64,000 nt of DNA from JAJNBA01 sp963842295 (GCA_963842295.1 CAWJFY010000006.1:124001-188000); one strand, 5' to 3'. Counted from the stretch's first letter, positions 22,924 through 33,749 are shown. Notes: a model not told the origin generated them from the sequence alone. A program made the numbers and translations.

Positions 22924-24198
22924 ATGCCGGCCACGATCGTGCTCGGGACCCAATGGGGGGACGAGGGCAAGGGCAAGGCTGTCGACTACCTCGCGGACGG
23001 GATGGACTTCGTCGTCCGCTACCAGGGCGGCAACAACGCGGGCCACACGGTGATCGCGGAGGGGCGCCTGCTCAAGCTCCAGCTGATCCCGTCCGGGATC
23101 CTCTACGCGCACATCACCCCCGTGATCGCCGACGGCGTCGTGGTCGACCCCCGCCATCTCCTCCGAGAGCTCGAGGATCTGCGGCGAACCGGCGTGGACG
23201 TGTCGCGGCTACGCGTCTCCGGGAACTGTCATCTGATCATGCCCTACCACCTCGAGCTGGAGAAGGTGACCCAACGGTTCCTCGGTCGGAACGCGCTCGG
23301 TACGACGAAGCGGGGCATCGGCCCCGCCTACGCCGACAAGGCGGCCCGCATCGGCCTCCGTGTGCAGGATCTCTTCGATCAGAAGATCTTCCGCGAGAAG
23401 CTCGAGGTCGTCCTTCGCGAGAAGAACGCGATCTTGACCAAGCTCTACGGGCGGCTGCCGCTGGACGGGGACCTGATCGTCGAGGAGTACATGGATCTGG
23501 CCGGCCGTCTCGAGGGCTACGTCGCCGACACGTCCACGCTCCTGCACGATGCGCTGCGCGACGGCAGGTCCGTCATGCTCGAGGGCGCGCAAGGCACGCT
23601 GCTGGATCTGGACAAGGGGACGTATCCGTTCGTGACGTCTTCGAATCCGGTGGCGGGGTACGCGCTCGCCTCAGCGGGGTTCGGGCCGAAGGAGGTCGAC
23701 CGCGTCGTCGGCATCGTGAAGGCGTACCTGACGAGGGTCGGCGCCGGACCGTTCCCGACGGAAGATCTCGGCGATGACGGTGAGCGCCTCGGGGTGCGCG
23801 GCCAGGAGTTCGGCACCGTGACCGGCAGGAAGCGTCGCTGCGGCTGGTTGGACGCGGCTCTCCTTCGCTACGCGGCCCGGGTGAACGGTCTGACGGAGCT
23901 GTTCGTCACGAAGCTCGATGTGCTGTCCGGATTCGAACGGATCCGGATCTGCAACGGCTATCGCGTCGACGGCGACGACTTCGACGACTTCCCGCCCCAC
24001 CAGTCCCTCTTCCACAGAGCCGAGCCGGTCTACGAGGATCACGATGGCTGGATGGAGGAGATCGACGAGGCGAACACGTTCGAGGACCTGCCGAAAGCGG
24101 CGCGGGAATACGTGCACCGGATCGAGGAGCTCGCGGAGGTGCCCGTCTCCGTCGTGTCGGTCGGACCGGCCCGCGAGCAGAGTCTGCCGCTCGGATGA
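22924..24198 (+). CDS. purA: Adenylosuccinate synthetase
   Basis: PurA joins IMP and aspartate using GTP, the first step from IMP to AMP. The 424-residue protein shows the GTP-binding GTQWGDEGKGK near residue 9, YQGGNNAGHT near residue 35, GIGPAYADKAAR, and LEGAQGTLLDLDKGTYPFVT near residue 220. Length is normal. It leads the purine operon: its stop overlaps the purD start (ATGA). The ATG at 22924 is set by the family N-terminus; the long in-frame opening upstream is not coding. Confidence 0.98.
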   Translation: MPATIVLGTQWGDEGKGKAVDYLADGMDFVVRYQGGNNAGHTVIAEGRLLKLQLIPSGILYAHITPVIADGVVVDPRHLLRELEDLRRTGVDVSRLRVSGNCHLIMPYHLELEKVTQRFLGRNALGTTKRGIGPAYADKAARIGLRVQDLFDQKIFREKLEVVLREKNAILTKLYGRLPLDGDLIVEEYMDLAGRLEGYVADTSTLLHDALRDGRSVMLEGAQGTLLDLDKGTYPFVTSSNPVAGYALASAGFGPKEVDRVVGIVKAYLTRVGAGPFPTEDLGDDGERLGVRGQEFGTVTGRKRRCGWLDAALLRYAARVNGLTELFVTKLDVLSGFERIRICNGYRVDGDDFDDFPPHQSLFHRAEPVYEDHDGWMEEIDEANTFEDLPKAAREYVHRIEELAEVPVSVVSVGPAREQSLPLG

Positions 24199-25472
24199 GG
24201 GTCCTCGTCGTCGGCGGCGGCGGCAGAGAGCACGCTCTTTGTTGGGGGCTGGCGCGCAGCCCCCAGGTCGAGCAGCTCCACGCCGCGCCCGGCAACGCCG
24301 GGATCGCGTCGGTCGCGACCTGCCATGCCACTGCCGCCGACGACGTCGCCGCCCAGATCCGGCTGGCCGAGGAGCTCGACGCGGACCTCGTCGTGATCGG
24401 GCCCGAGGGGCCGCTCGTGGCCGGCCTGGCCGACGAGCTCCGGTCACGAGGGCGACGGGCCTTCGGCCCGGGCCGCGACGCCGCCCGGCTGGAGGGCTCC
24501 AAGGCCTTCGCGAAGGAACTGATGGAACGCCACGGGATCCCCACCGCGCGTGCCGCGACCTTCTCCGAGATGGGTCCGGCGGTCGAGTTCCTTGATGGGC
24601 TGGGCGGCCAAGCCGTCATCAAGGCCGACGGCCTGGCCGCCGGCAAGGGCGTCACCGTCACCTCGGATCGGACGGAGGCGATCGCGGCCCTGGAGGCGTG
24701 TCTCGTCGCCGGTGCGTTCGGCAAGGCAGGCGCTCGCGTGGTCGTGGAGGAGCGGATCGAGGGAGCGGAGGTGTCGGCCTTCGCGATGGTCGACTCGTCC
24801 TCCGTGCTCCCGGTCGCCCTCTCGCAGGACTTCAAGCGCGTCGGCGACGACGATGCGGGGCCGAACACCGGGGGGATGGGCGCGTACTCGCCCTTGCCCT
24901 GGTTGGACGGGGGCACGGAAGCCGCGCTCTGGGAGATCGTCGCGGACACCGTCACCGCTCTCCGCGCCGAGGGGATCGCGTACTCCGGGCTCCTCTACAC
25001 GGGCATGATGCTCACGGCGGACGGGCCGAGGGTCCTCGAGTACAACTGTCGGTTCGGCGACCCCGAGACGCAGGTCGTGATCCCTCGCCTCCGAAGCGAC
25101 CTCGCCGAGGCGTTGGACGCCTGCGCGTCCGACCGCCTGGCCGACGTGAAGGTCGATCTGTCCGACGACGCGGCCGTGACCGTCGTCCTCGCGAGCGGCG
25201 GCTACCCGGGGCCGTACGAGACCGGGCAGCCGATCGCAGGGCTGGCGGCCGCGGCGGCATCACCTGACGCCACCGTGTTCCATTCGGGGACCGCCGAGCG
25301 CGACGGTAGAGTGGTCACCGCCGGCGGTCGCGTGCTCGCGGTGACCGGGTGGGGGCCGGCGGTCGCCGATGCGCGACGTCGCGCGTACGAGGCGGCATCG
25401 CACATCTCGTTCGACGGTATGACTCGGCGCGGCGACATCGCCGCCCGGATCGCCGGGGGAGGCTCGAAGTGA
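24195..25472 (+). CDS. purD: Phosphoribosylamine-glycine ligase
   Basis: PurD makes glycinamide ribonucleotide from phosphoribosylamine, glycine and ATP. The 425-residue ATP-grasp enzyme begins MRVLVVGGGGREHALCWGLA, has VVIGPEGPLVAGLAD, the ATP-binding QAVIKADGLAAGKGVTVT, the metal-binding end GPRVLEYNCRFGDPETQVV, and the C-terminal FHSGTAERDGRVVTAGGRVL. All family regions are present. It overlaps purA at the start and purE at the stop, so translation is likely coupled. Confidence 0.98.
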   Translation: MRVLVVGGGGREHALCWGLARSPQVEQLHAAPGNAGIASVATCHATAADDVAAQIRLAEELDADLVVIGPEGPLVAGLADELRSRGRRAFGPGRDAARLEGSKAFAKELMERHGIPTARAATFSEMGPAVEFLDGLGGQAVIKADGLAAGKGVTVTSDRTEAIAALEACLVAGAFGKAGARVVVEERIEGAEVSAFAMVDSSSVLPVALSQDFKRVGDDDAGPNTGGMGAYSPLPWLDGGTEAALWEIVADTVTALRAEGIAYSGLLYTGMMLTADGPRVLEYNCRFGDPETQVVIPRLRSDLAEALDACASDRLADVKVDLSDDAAVTVVLASGGYPGPYETGQPIAGLAAAAASPDATVFHSGTAERDGRVVTAGGRVLAVTGWGPAVADARRRAYEAASHISFDGMTRRGDIAARIAGGGSK

Positions 25473-25941
25473 CCGAAGAGACGCCGATCGTCGGGGTGCT
25501 GGCCGCCTCGCCCACCGAGCTGCCGATCATGCGCCAGGCGGGCTTGATCCTGGAGAAGTTCGGCATCCCGAACGAGGTCCAGATCATGTCCTCCTCACGG
25601 ACCCCCGACCTCGTGGACGAGTACGCGAGGACCGCCGTAGAGCGGGGTCTCCGAGTGCTGGTCTGCTCGACGGGGATCTCGGGACACCTCGCGGCCGCGG
25701 TCGCGGCCCGCACGGTCATCCCGGTGATCGGCGTGCCGATCGCGTCGCCGCCCCAGATGGTCGGCAACGAGGCCCTCGCGATCACCGCGCAGATGCCCAC
25801 CGGCGTCCCGATCGCCACCGTCGGGGTGGACGCGGCGGTCAACGCGGCGGTCCTCGCGGCACAGATCGTGGGCCTGGGTGACGAGACGATCCAGGCGGCA
25901 CTCTGGAAGTTCAAGGACGACCTGGCGGAGGGCCTCAAGCT

Positions 25942-25945
<4 letters not shown>
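25469..25945 (+). CDS. purE: PurE-like N5-carboxyaminoimidazole ribonucleotide mutase with altered active site
   Basis: PurE moves the carboxyl group of N5-CAIR to carbon 4 in purine synthesis. The 158-residue protein aligns along its whole length with class I PurE, ending with ITAQMPTGVPIATVGVDAAV. Three catalytic motifs differ from the family norm: GSxSD is ASPTE (residues 13-17), SAHRTP is SSSRTP (41-46), and GAGGAAHLPG is STGISGHLAA. The serine at 43 replaces the conserved catalytic histidine (His45 in E. coli). It lies in an otherwise complete run of purine genes with overlapping ends, so it is probably used. Whether it is a mutase, a carboxylase or something changed is open. No purK is nearby. 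Confidence 0.85.
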
Positions 25946-27248
<1,303 letters not shown>

Positions 27249-27252
<4 letters not shown>

Positions 27253-28208
27253 GCCCGGCGCCACGGCTGCAGGCCCAGGGAAAGGTCCGCGACATCTACG
27301 ACGTCGGCGACGAACACCTGTTGCTCGTCGCCACCGATCGCATCAGCGCCTTCGACGTCGTGCTCCCCGACTCGATCCCCGACAAGGGGCGGGTGCTCAC
27401 TGGCCTCTCGTCGTTCTGGTTCGATCGCAGCGCCGACCTGGTCTCGCATCACGTCGTGTCGACAGCCGCGGGAGACTTCCCGCCGCCGTTCGCCGGTGTC
27501 CCGGCACTCGCGGGCCGCGCCATGCTCGTCCGCAAGGCGATGGTCGTGCCGATGGAGTGCGTGGCGCGCGGCTACCTCGCCGGCTCGGGCTGGACTCAAT
27601 ACCGATCGACGGGTGCCGTGTGCGGCGTGCCGCTTCCCACTGGTCTCGTCGAGTCCGATCGTCTTCCGGAACCGATCTTCACGCCGACCAGCAAGGCGGA
27701 GGCGGGCCATGACGCGCCGCTCGACCCCGACGAAGCGGTCGACATCGTCGGCAAGGGTCTGTTCGAACGCCTGCAGGAGCTCACGCTCGGGATCTACGAG
27801 CGTCTCATGGAGATCTCAGCCGAGCGCGGGATCATCCTCGCGGACACGAAGTTCGAGTTCGGGTTCGCGGACGGCGAGCTGATGCTGATCGACGAGGTCG
27901 GCACGCCGGACTCCTCCCGCTTCTGGCCTGCCGACGGCTACGCGCCGGGCGGCGCCCAGCCGTCGTTCGACAAACAGTTCGTGCGCGATCACCTCGATCG
28001 GTCGGGGTGGGACCGGGAACCGCCGGCGCCTTCTCTCCCACCCGGGGTCGTCGAGGGCACGAAGTCGCGATACGTGGAGGCATACGACCGGATCACCGGT
28101 GAGCCGTTCGACGCCTACCTCGCCCGCGCCGGCGTGATGGCCCGCGACGACGACAGCGAGCTCGACGACGATCCCGTCCTCGAGCGTCTGCGGGAGGAGC
28201 GCGGATGA
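27249..28208 (+). CDS. purC: SAICAR synthetase
   Basis: PurC condenses CAIR with aspartate using ATP. The 319-residue protein is of the longer (eukaryote- and actinobacteria-like) type. Features are QAQGKVRDIYDVGDEHLLLV, VATDRISAFDVVLPD, MECVARGYLAGSGW near residue 105, ILADTKFEFGF near residue 197 and MLIDEVGTPDSSRFWPAD. It receives the product of the altered PurE, so it would make the same pathway run if that enzyme works. GTG start overlaps purB; the stop overlaps purS. Confidence 0.97.
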
Positions 28209-28459
28209 GGTTCGCCGTCGAGGTCCTGGTGACGCTGAAGCCGGGGCTCGCGGATCCCCAGGGCAAGGCCGTGGAAGGTGCGCTCCCGGCGCTCGGCTGG
28301 ACCAACGTCTCCGGCGTGAGGGTCGGCAAGCACGTTCGCCTCCAAGTGGAGGCTAGCTCGGAGTCGGAGGCGCGGACGCAGGTCGAGGAGATGTCGGGCC
28401 GGCTTCTCTCGAACCCGGTGATCGAAGACTCGCGGATCCTGGAGGTGCGGGGAGAGTGA
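28205..28459 (+). CDS. purS: FGAM synthase subunit PurS
   Basis: An 84-residue subunit of the three-part formylglycinamidine ribonucleotide synthase. MRFAVEVLVTLKPGLADPQG and VEGALPALGWTNVSGVRVGK match the family. PurS bridges PurL and PurQ and helps channel ammonia. Start and stop overlap purC and purQ, respectively. Confidence 0.95.
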   Translation: MRFAVEVLVTLKPGLADPQGKAVEGALPALGWTNVSGVRVGKHVRLQVEASSESEARTQVEEMSGRLLSNPVIEDSRILEVRGE

Positions 28460-29160
28460 GCGCGCGGATCGGGGTCGTGACGTTCCCCGGTTCGCTGGAC
28501 GATCGCGACGCCCTCCGCGCCGTGGAGCTGATGGGCGGCGAGGGTGTGCCGCTCTGGCACGCCGACCCTGACCTTCGCGGCGTGGACGGGGTCATCCTCC
28601 CTGGGGGGTTCAGTTACGGGGACTACCTCCGGTGCGGCGCGATCGCCCGGTTCGCGCCCGTGATGGAGGAGATCCGACGTTTCGCCGGCCGTGGTGGTCC
28701 GGTGGTCGGCATCTGCAACGGCTTCCAGATCCTCTGCGAGTCCGGATTGCTCCCGGGCGCCCTGATCCGGAACCGGTCGCTCCGGTTCGTCTGCCGGGTC
28801 GTCTCCCTGCGGGTCGAGACGACCCAGACGCCGATCACCGCGGACGTGCTGCCGGGCGAGATCCTCGAGATCCCGATCAAGCACGGGGAGGGTCAGTTCG
28901 TCGCCGGAGAGGCCGATCTCGATCGGCTCGAGGACGACGGGAGGGTCGTCTTCCGCTACTGCGGTTCCGACGGCGAGGTGTCCGAGGACCACAACCCCAA
29001 CGGCGCCCTGCGGGGGATCGCCGGCATCCGGAACGAGACGGGCAACGTGGTCGGCCTGATGCCGCACCCGGAGCACGCAGTGGATCCGGACGTCGGCCCG
29101 ACGGGCGGCCAGGCGTTGTTCGCGTCCCTGCTGTCGCAGGTCATGGCGGGGGCTCGGTGA
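28456..29160 (+). CDS. purQ: FGAM synthase glutaminase subunit PurQ
   Basis: The class I glutamine amidotransferase that supplies ammonia to PurL. The 234-residue protein starts ARIGVVTFPGSLDDRDALRA, has the nucleophile elbow GGPVVGICNGFQILCESG with its catalytic cysteine near residue 85, and ends with the histidine-glutamate pair in GLMPHPEHAVDP. Length is normal. It overlaps purS and purL. Confidence 0.97.
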   Translation: MSARIGVVTFPGSLDDRDALRAVELMGGEGVPLWHADPDLRGVDGVILPGGFSYGDYLRCGAIARFAPVMEEIRRFAGRGGPVVGICNGFQILCESGLLPGALIRNRSLRFVCRVVSLRVETTQTPITADVLPGEILEIPIKHGEGQFVAGEADLDRLEDDGRVVFRYCGSDGEVSEDHNPNGALRGIAGIRNETGNVVGLMPHPEHAVDPDVGPTGGQALFASLLSQVMAGAR

Positions 29161-31364
29161 ACGCCGACGCCGGCTCGGAGCCGCTGCACCGCCAGCTCGG
29201 CCTTCGCGACGACGAGCTCGAGATGATCCGGGACGCGCTCGGTCGCGATCCCAATCGGACCGAGCTCGCGATGTACGCGGCGATGTGGTCGGAACACTGC
29301 TCCTACAAGTCCTCCAAGACCCACCTCCGGACGCTTCCGACGGAAGGCCCGGCGGTGCTGGTCGGTCCCGGGCAGGATGCCGGCGCGGTCCACATCGGCG
29401 ACGGCATCGCGGCCGTCTTCAAGATGGAATCCCATTCGCACCCCAGCGCGATCGAGCCGTACCAGGGCGCGGCGACCGGCGTCGGCGGGATCGTCCGAGA
29501 CATCGTCTCGATGGGCGCTCGTCCTGTGGCGCTCCTGGACCCGCTGATGTTCGGGCCACTGGAGGACCAGCGGAACCGGTGGCTCCTCGAAGGCGTCGTC
29601 GCGGGGATCGGCGGCTACGGCAATTGCATCGGGGTGCCCACCGTCGGCGGCGAGGTCCGGTTCGCCGAGCCACACTCGGCGAATCCGACTGTGAACGTGC
29701 TGTGCGTCGGGATCGCGCCCGCCGACCGGCTGATGACCGCGGCGACGCACACGCCGAGCGCGGGGTCGTTGATGGTTCTCTACGGCGCGACGACCGGCCG
29801 GGACGGGATCGGCGGTGTCTCGGTGCTCGCGTCGGCCACGATCGAGGAGGGGAGCGAGGGATCGCGCCCGTCCGTGCAGATCGGCGACCCGTTCTCGGAG
29901 AAGCTCCTGATCGAGGCCTCGCTCGAGCTGGTCGACGAGGACCTGCTCGAGGGGTTGCAGGACCTCGGCGGCGCCGGCCTCACGTGCGCCGTCAGCGAGT
30001 CCGCCGCGCGATCGGGGTTCGGCGCGCGGCTGGACCTCGACGTCGTGCCGCTCCGCGAGCCGGGCATGGAGGCGTTCGAGATCCTCACGTCCGAGTCGCA
30101 GGAGCGGATGCTCGCGATCGTGCACCCGTCCAAGTTGGACCGGGTCCGAGCGGTCTGCGCGAAGTGGGGCCTCGCGACGGCGGTCGTGGCCACGCTGGAG
30201 CCGGGTGGGGACCTCGACGTGCACCTCGCCGGCCAACAGGTCGCGAAGGTCCCGGCGCTCTCGCTCACAGAGAAGGCGCCGGTGTACGAGCGTCCGATGC
30301 GGTCGATCCCTGCGAACGGAGACGATCCCACGTTCGCGCCGTTCGACGGCGATCTCGGCGACGCGCTCCGGTCGCTCCTGGCTGCGCCCAACGTCGCGTC
30401 GAAGCGGTGGGTCTTCGAGCAGTACGACCGCATGGTCCAGGGCCAGACGGTCGCCGGGCCGGGTTCGGACGCGGCGGTCATCCGCGTGCCCGGAACGATG
30501 AAGGGGCTCGCACTGTCGGTCGACGGGAACGGGCGATACGGCTCGCTGGATCCCTACCTCGGTGGTGCGCACGCCGTCGCCGAGGCGGCCCGGAACGTCG
30601 CGGTGACCGGCGCGAAACCGCTCGCGATCACGAACTGCCTGAACTTCGGCGACCCGGAGCGGCCCGAGGTGATGTGGCAGTTCTCCGAGGCGATCCGCGG
30701 GATGCGCGACGCCTGCCTCGCGCTCGACACGCCGGTCACGGGCGGGAACGTGAGCTTCTATAACGGATCGGGCGGCTCGGCGATCTGGCCCACTCCGGTA
30801 GTGGGCGTCCTCGGGTCGCTCGCCGATTACCGACTGCGCCTGCCCTCCGGGTTCCCGTCGCCCGCCTTGGCCGTCTACCTCCTGGGGGAATCGTTCGCGG
30901 AGCTCGGTGGGTCCGAGTTCGCGGAGACGGTGCTGGGCGTGGTCGCGGGGACGCCGCCGGCGCTCGATCTCGAGGCCGAGCGCCGACTCCAGGACCTCCT
31001 GCAGGAGGCCGCGGGCGGCGACCTCCTCGCGTCGGCACACGATTGCTCCGACGGCGGTCTCGCCGTCGCGCTGGCGGAATCCGCGATCCTCGGCGGACAC
31101 GGCTTCGCGGTCGCGCTGGCGGGAGACCTTCCTCCGCACGTCCTGCTCTTCGGGGAGTCCGCCTCTCGCGTGGTGGTGGCGGTGGCACCCGAGCGAGAGG
31201 GTTCGTTTCGAGGTCTCGCTGCGACGCGAGGTGTTCCGTTCGAGCGCCTCGGGGAGACCGGGGGCCCTCGAGCAGTGGTCGACGGCATGGTGGATGTGAC
31301 CGTGACGGAGATGGCAGATGTCTGGGAGGGCGCGATCCCAAGACTTCTCGGCGAAACGGCCTGA
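29157..31364 (+). CDS. purL: FGAM synthase catalytic subunit PurL (small type)
   Basis: PurL converts FGAR to FGAM with ATP and ammonia from PurQ. The 735-residue protein is the small form that needs PurS and PurQ, both encoded just upstream. Motifs are MYAAMWSEHCSYKSSK near residue 40, KMESHSHPSAIEPYQGAATG near residue 90, LQDLGGAGLTCAVSESA near residue 265, and a second half with TGGNVSFYN and ASAHDCSDGGLAVALAES. The start is the GTG overlapping purQ; the longer opening upstream belongs to another frame of purQ. The run of overlapping genes ends here. Confidence 0.97.
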   Translation: MNADAGSEPLHRQLGLRDDELEMIRDALGRDPNRTELAMYAAMWSEHCSYKSSKTHLRTLPTEGPAVLVGPGQDAGAVHIGDGIAAVFKMESHSHPSAIEPYQGAATGVGGIVRDIVSMGARPVALLDPLMFGPLEDQRNRWLLEGVVAGIGGYGNCIGVPTVGGEVRFAEPHSANPTVNVLCVGIAPADRLMTAATHTPSAGSLMVLYGATTGRDGIGGVSVLASATIEEGSEGSRPSVQIGDPFSEKLLIEASLELVDEDLLEGLQDLGGAGLTCAVSESAARSGFGARLDLDVVPLREPGMEAFEILTSESQERMLAIVHPSKLDRVRAVCAKWGLATAVVATLEPGGDLDVHLAGQQVAKVPALSLTEKAPVYERPMRSIPANGDDPTFAPFDGDLGDALRSLLAAPNVASKRWVFEQYDRMVQGQTVAGPGSDAAVIRVPGTMKGLALSVDGNGRYGSLDPYLGGAHAVAEAARNVAVTGAKPLAITNCLNFGDPERPEVMWQFSEAIRGMRDACLALDTPVTGGNVSFYNGSGGSAIWPTPVVGVLGSLADYRLRLPSGFPSPALAVYLLGESFAELGGSEFAETVLGVVAGTPPALDLEAERRLQDLLQEAAGGDLLASAHDCSDGGLAVALAESAILGGHGFAVALAGDLPPHVLLFGESASRVVVAVAPEREGSFRGLAATRGVPFERLGETGGPRAVVDGMVDVTVTEMADVWEGAIPRLLGETA

Positions 31365-31383
31365 CGTCCGAGGGAGGAAGCCG

Positions 31384-32379
31384 ATGCAGAAGCGCAGACT
31401 TGGAACCCATGGCCCGGAGGTCTCGGCGATCGGGCTCGGCTGCATGGGGATGACCTCCTCGCTCGGCCCGCCTCCGGATCGCCCGGAGATGATCAAGCTC
31501 CTCCGAGGAGCGGTGGACCTCGGTGTGACACTTTTCGACACCGCAGAGGTGTACGGCCCGTTCGTGAACGAAGAGCTCGTCGGTGAGGCGCTCGCTCCAC
31601 AGCGAGACCAGGTCGTGATCGCCACGAAGTTCGGGTTCGCTCTCGATCCAGCCGGTGGTGCCGCATGGCTCGGGGTCGACAGCCGTCCGGAACACATCAA
31701 GGAGGTTGCGGCGGCCTCGCTGAAGCGGCTCCACATCGAGACGATCGATCTCTTCTACCAGCACCGAGTCGACCCCGACGTGCCGATCGAAGACGTGGCG
31801 GGTGCGGTGCGGGACTTGATCCAAGAGGGCAAGGTCAAGCACTTCGGCTTGTCAGAAGCGGCGGCGGGCACGATCCGTCGCGCCCACGCGGTCCAGCCGG
31901 TCGCCGCGGTGCAGAGCGAGTACTCGTTGTGGACGAGAGGCCCCGAAGCAGAGGTCTTGCCCACGCTGGAGGAGCTCGGGATCGGGTTCGTTCCTTTCAG
32001 TCCTCTCGGGAGGGGATTCCTCACGGGGAAGATCAGCGAGGACGCAACATTCGACAGCGACGACATCCGAAGCTCGCTCCCACGGTTCACCTCCGAGGCG
32101 CGCAAGGCGAACCAGGCTCTCGTCGATCTGCTCCGCACGATCGGCGAGCGGAAAAGCGCCACGCCCGCACAGATCGCGCTCGCGTGGCTGCTCGCCCAGA
32201 GGCCGTGGATCGTCCCGATCCCGGGCACGACGAAGCGGCACCGTTTGGAGGAGAACATCGGATCGGTCGAGACCGAGCTCACACCCGAGGATCTCGCGGA
32301 GATCGACCTCGCGGCTTCGGAGATCCGGGTGGAAGGGGCTCGGTACCCTGAGACCCTCGAGCGCCTGACCGGTCGCTGA
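31384..32379 (+). CDS. Aldo/keto reductase
   Basis: A 331-residue NADPH-dependent oxidoreductase of the AKR family (AKR13-like). It has the opening RRLGTHGPEVSAIGLGCMGM, the catalytic Asp and Tyr in LFDTAEVYGPF near residue 55, Lys in VIATKFGFAL, His in DLFYQHRVDP, and FVPFSPLGRGFLTGKI with IVPIPGTTKRHRLEEN near the end for cofactor binding. The physiological substrate is unknown. A GGGAGGAAG ribosome binding site precedes the ATG, 19 nt after purL, so it may be read with the operon without being part of purine synthesis. Confidence 0.93.
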   Translation: MQKRRLGTHGPEVSAIGLGCMGMTSSLGPPPDRPEMIKLLRGAVDLGVTLFDTAEVYGPFVNEELVGEALAPQRDQVVIATKFGFALDPAGGAAWLGVDSRPEHIKEVAAASLKRLHIETIDLFYQHRVDPDVPIEDVAGAVRDLIQEGKVKHFGLSEAAAGTIRRAHAVQPVAAVQSEYSLWTRGPEAEVLPTLEELGIGFVPFSPLGRGFLTGKISEDATFDSDDIRSSLPRFTSEARKANQALVDLLRTIGERKSATPAQIALAWLLAQRPWIVPIPGTTKRHRLEENIGSVETELTPEDLAEIDLAASEIRVEGARYPETLERLTGR

Positions 32380-32564
32380 AGGGGTGGGCCGGAGCTCTTC
32401 TACGACTGGCTACGAGGGTGGATCGTGATCGCCGTCCTGCCCGCAGCCTGAGCGATGCACGGCGGGAGGCGCGGCTGCGCGATCTCCCCACCTCGGCTGC
32501 GAGCTCAGAGCCGCGCTTCTGATCGTCGTTTCACGTGAGGGGCCGCCCGCGCGTTGTTCGGGGT

Positions 32565-33050
32565 GTGGTTGCATCTCAGACCGTGGAGCTCCCGCCGTTC
32601 AGCGAATTCCTCGAGGAGCACAAAGGCACCGTCTACCGGTTCCTGATGGCGGCCGTCGGCCCTCACGAGGCCGACGATTGCTTCCAGGACACGTTCGTGG
32701 CGGCGCTCCGAGCGTATCCACGGCTCACGGATGCATCCAGGCTCGACCGGTGGATCCTGCGGATCGCTTCGCGGAAGGCGATCGACCACCATCGAGCCGT
32801 GGGCCGCCGGGCGATCCCGTCCGACGAGCTGCCCGAGCGCCTGGCCACGCCGAGCGGGCAGCCGGAGTTCGACGGCGATCTGAGGGCGGCCGTGTCGAGC
32901 CTCCCGCCGAAGCAGCGCGTGGCGGTGGTCCATCGCCACGCGCTGGATCGCAGCTACGCCGACGTCGCGGAGGCTCTCGGGATCTCCGAGGAGGCGGCGC
33001 GGGCGAACGTGTACCAGGGTGTGAAGAAGCTGAGGGAGCTGATGGGATGA
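32565..33050 (+). CDS. ECF-type RNA polymerase sigma factor (coupled to ogt)
   Basis: A compact two-domain sigma factor, about 161 residues from this GTG or 171 from a GTG at 32535. Region 2 has YRFLMAAVGPHEADDCFQDT and LDRWILRIASRKAIDHHR; region 4 has LPPKQRVAVVHRHAL and YADVAEALGISEEAARANVY. Neither start has a clear ribosome binding site. No anti-sigma gene is next to it; instead its stop overlaps the start of an O6-alkylguanine methyltransferase gene. This suggests a role in an alkylation or general DNA damage response, but the regulon is unknown. The 150-nt gap before it shows nothing recognisable. Confidence 0.88.
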   Translation: MVASQTVELPPFSEFLEEHKGTVYRFLMAAVGPHEADDCFQDTFVAALRAYPRLTDASRLDRWILRIASRKAIDHHRAVGRRAIPSDELPERLATPSGQPEFDGDLRAAVSSLPPKQRVAVVHRHALDRSYADVAEALGISEEAARANVYQGVKKLRELMG

Positions 33051-33667
33051 ACACGAAGGATCTGAAGAAGCTGGGGGGCGGCCGGGAGGCCGACCGCCGG
33101 GCGGAGGCGGCAGCCGCGGCTATCGCCGCCGCTGCCGCCGAGAACGGCCTCCTCGACGTGGCCCTCGGTGTGTTCGAGAGCCCAGTCGGAAAGCTGCTGC
33201 TCGCCGTCACGCCCCGCGGCCTCGCCTACGTGGCCTTCGAGGAAGAGGAGCGGGACGAGCTGCTCAGCCGTTTCGCCCGTCAGCTCTCGCCGCGCATCCT
33301 GGAGCACGCGGCCTCGACGGACGAGGTGCGGCGCCAGCTGGAGGAGTATTTCGCCGGCGACCGGACCCGTTTCGAGCTGAAACTGGATCGCCGGCTGATG
33401 CGGGGGATCGCACGAGACGTCCTGGCCGCGACCGCCCGCGTCCCCTTCGGTCGAACGACCACCTACGGGGTGCTGGCCGAGCGGATCGGCCGGCCGCGCG
33501 CGTCGCGCGCGGTCGGCAACGCCCTCGGTTCCAACCCGATCCCGATCGTGGTCCCATGCCACCGGGTGCTCCGCACCGGTGGCGACGTCGGCGGCTACGC
33601 GGGAGGACCGTCCCGCAAGCGCCGCCTCCTCACCCTCGAAGGGTCGTTGCCCGCTTTGCGGCGATGA
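33047..33667 (+). CDS. ogt: Methylated-DNA-protein-cysteine methyltransferase with an N-terminal extension
   Basis: A suicide repair protein that moves alkyl groups from O6-alkylguanine to its own cysteine. The 206-residue protein has the DNA-binding RVPFGRTTTYGVLAERIGRP and the active-site IPIVVPCHRVLRTGG with Cys near residue 170. The first 35 residues are an extension (MNTKDLKKLGG followed by an alanine-rich helix) not needed in Ogt. Its ATG overlaps the sigma factor stop, so translation is coupled. The extension may bind the sigma factor, which is a guess. Confidence 0.93.
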   Translation: MNTKDLKKLGGGREADRRAEAAAAAIAAAAAENGLLDVALGVFESPVGKLLLAVTPRGLAYVAFEEEERDELLSRFARQLSPRILEHAASTDEVRRQLEEYFAGDRTRFELKLDRRLMRGIARDVLAATARVPFGRTTTYGVLAERIGRPRASRAVGNALGSNPIPIVVPCHRVLRTGGDVGGYAGGPSRKRRLLTLEGSLPALRR

Positions 33668-33749
33668 TGAGTGTCTCCGGGGCCTTGACTGCTGCTGAGC
33701 CAAGCACCGAGTATCCGGCGAAGTCCGGAGCCTCGAGGAGGGAACGGTC

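Noticed and set aside
22891..22924. A purine riboswitch before purA
   Set aside because: Only 32 nt separate the divergent starts, so there is no room for an aptamer.
28956..31736. A 926-residue minus-strand frame opposite purL
   Set aside because: Shadow of purL; no ribosome site, no motifs and compositional bias typical of antisense frames.
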